DNA of 42,616 nt from Gammaproteobacteria bacterium (GTDB lineage: Bacteria; Pseudomonadota; Gammaproteobacteria; Chromatiales; Chromatiaceae), in assembly GCA_030065815.1 (NCBI GenBank), contig JASJCU010000024.1, positions 1-42,616 on the forward strand. Reading direction: 5' to 3'. The notes beneath the pieces were generated by a model that saw only the letters and a program-made list of their open reading frames with translations, was not told the origin of the DNA and did not search any database. Numbering within the stretch: the first letter of the stretch is position 1; the number at the start of each line of letters is the position of its first letter. A program made the position numbers and the translations under genes. Below are positions 42,456 to 42,616 of the stretch, piece by piece.

Positions 42456-42616
42456 CCATTGGCATTGCTGCGCAGGTCGGAGTCGTCCTCGGCCGGCAAC
42501 AGCACGGTTTCGCGGAAGATCGTCTCGTTGAACAACGAGTGATCCGGCGTGTATTCGCTGACGCAGTCGATCGTGTCGTCCATCGCCACCGAGGAAATGC
42601 GCACGTAGGCGTGCTT
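42452..42616 (-). CDS. C-terminal fragment of an unidentified protein
   Basis: An open minus-strand frame of 54 codons plus TAA enters from the right edge. The visible residues begin KHAYVRISSVAMDDTIDCVS, continue EYTPDHSLFNETIFRETVLL and end in an acidic tail. The stop (42452-42454) overlaps the fumarase stop on the other strand, consistent with tightly packed convergent genes. I do not recognise the family from this fragment. Confidence 0.5.
   Translation of the reverse strand, partial: KHAYVRISSVAMDDTIDCVSEYTPDHSLFNETIFRETVLLPAEDDSDLRSNANG

Noticed and set aside
1-42616. CRISPR arrays, transposases, prophage genes or toxin-antitoxin pairs
   Set aside because: No regularly spaced repeats, DDE transposase, integrase or phage structural motifs were recognised anywhere in the window.

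Overview
This window comes from a high-GC, flagellated, free-living gammaproteobacterium. The evidence is a Pseudomonas-like flg gene order with sigma-54 and sigma-28 type promoter elements, FimV, CheV, a sucA-sucB pair, a class I fumarase and tripartite RND efflux. A secreted protein with a sulfur-globule-like Gly/Trp/Tyr-rich tail hints at a sulfur-oxidising lineage such as Chromatiales, but nothing here fixes the taxonomy.

Left part (1-15.4 kb): a surface-glycan and accessory region. The C-terminal part of a Maf-type (DUF115) flagellin glycosyltransferase with TPRs is followed by legB, then fimV. Next come legG (minus strand), a legF-legI pair (plus strand) and, about 5 kb further on, a CBS-domain sugar-1-phosphate nucleotidyltransferase (PtmE-like). 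Together these are most steps of a nucleotide-activated legionaminic-acid route that would feed Maf. The aminotransferase (LegC) and N-acetyltransferase (LegH) are not in the window. Between legI and ptmE lie a translationally coupled CHAD-ParA pair, a divergent secreted repeat protein with a sulfur-globule-like C-terminus, a decayed OmpA-like domain and a 54-residue protein.

Middle part (15.4-29.5 kb): the flagellar rod, hook and ring cluster runs leftward as flgBCDEFGHIJKL. cheR and cheV lie upstream of it on the same strand, and flgA-flgM-flgN diverge from cheV on the plus strand. Promoter-like elements fit a flagellar hierarchy: sigma-54 type before flgB and flgA, sigma-28 type before cheV and flgM. 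No flagellin, fliD or sigma gene is present.

Right part (29.5-42.6 kb): tRNA-Arg(CCT), a TauE/SafE-type permease, a three-gene RND efflux operon with overlapping reading frames, a small minus-strand protein, sucA-sucB (2-oxoglutarate dehydrogenase E1 and E2, without lpd), a class I iron-sulfur fumarase, and the C-terminus of an unidentified minus-strand gene at the right edge.

The most unusual block is 8.6-13.4 kb. A ParA-type positioning ATPase is coupled to a CHAD (polyphosphate-associated) protein and sits next to an inclusion-like secreted repeat protein.
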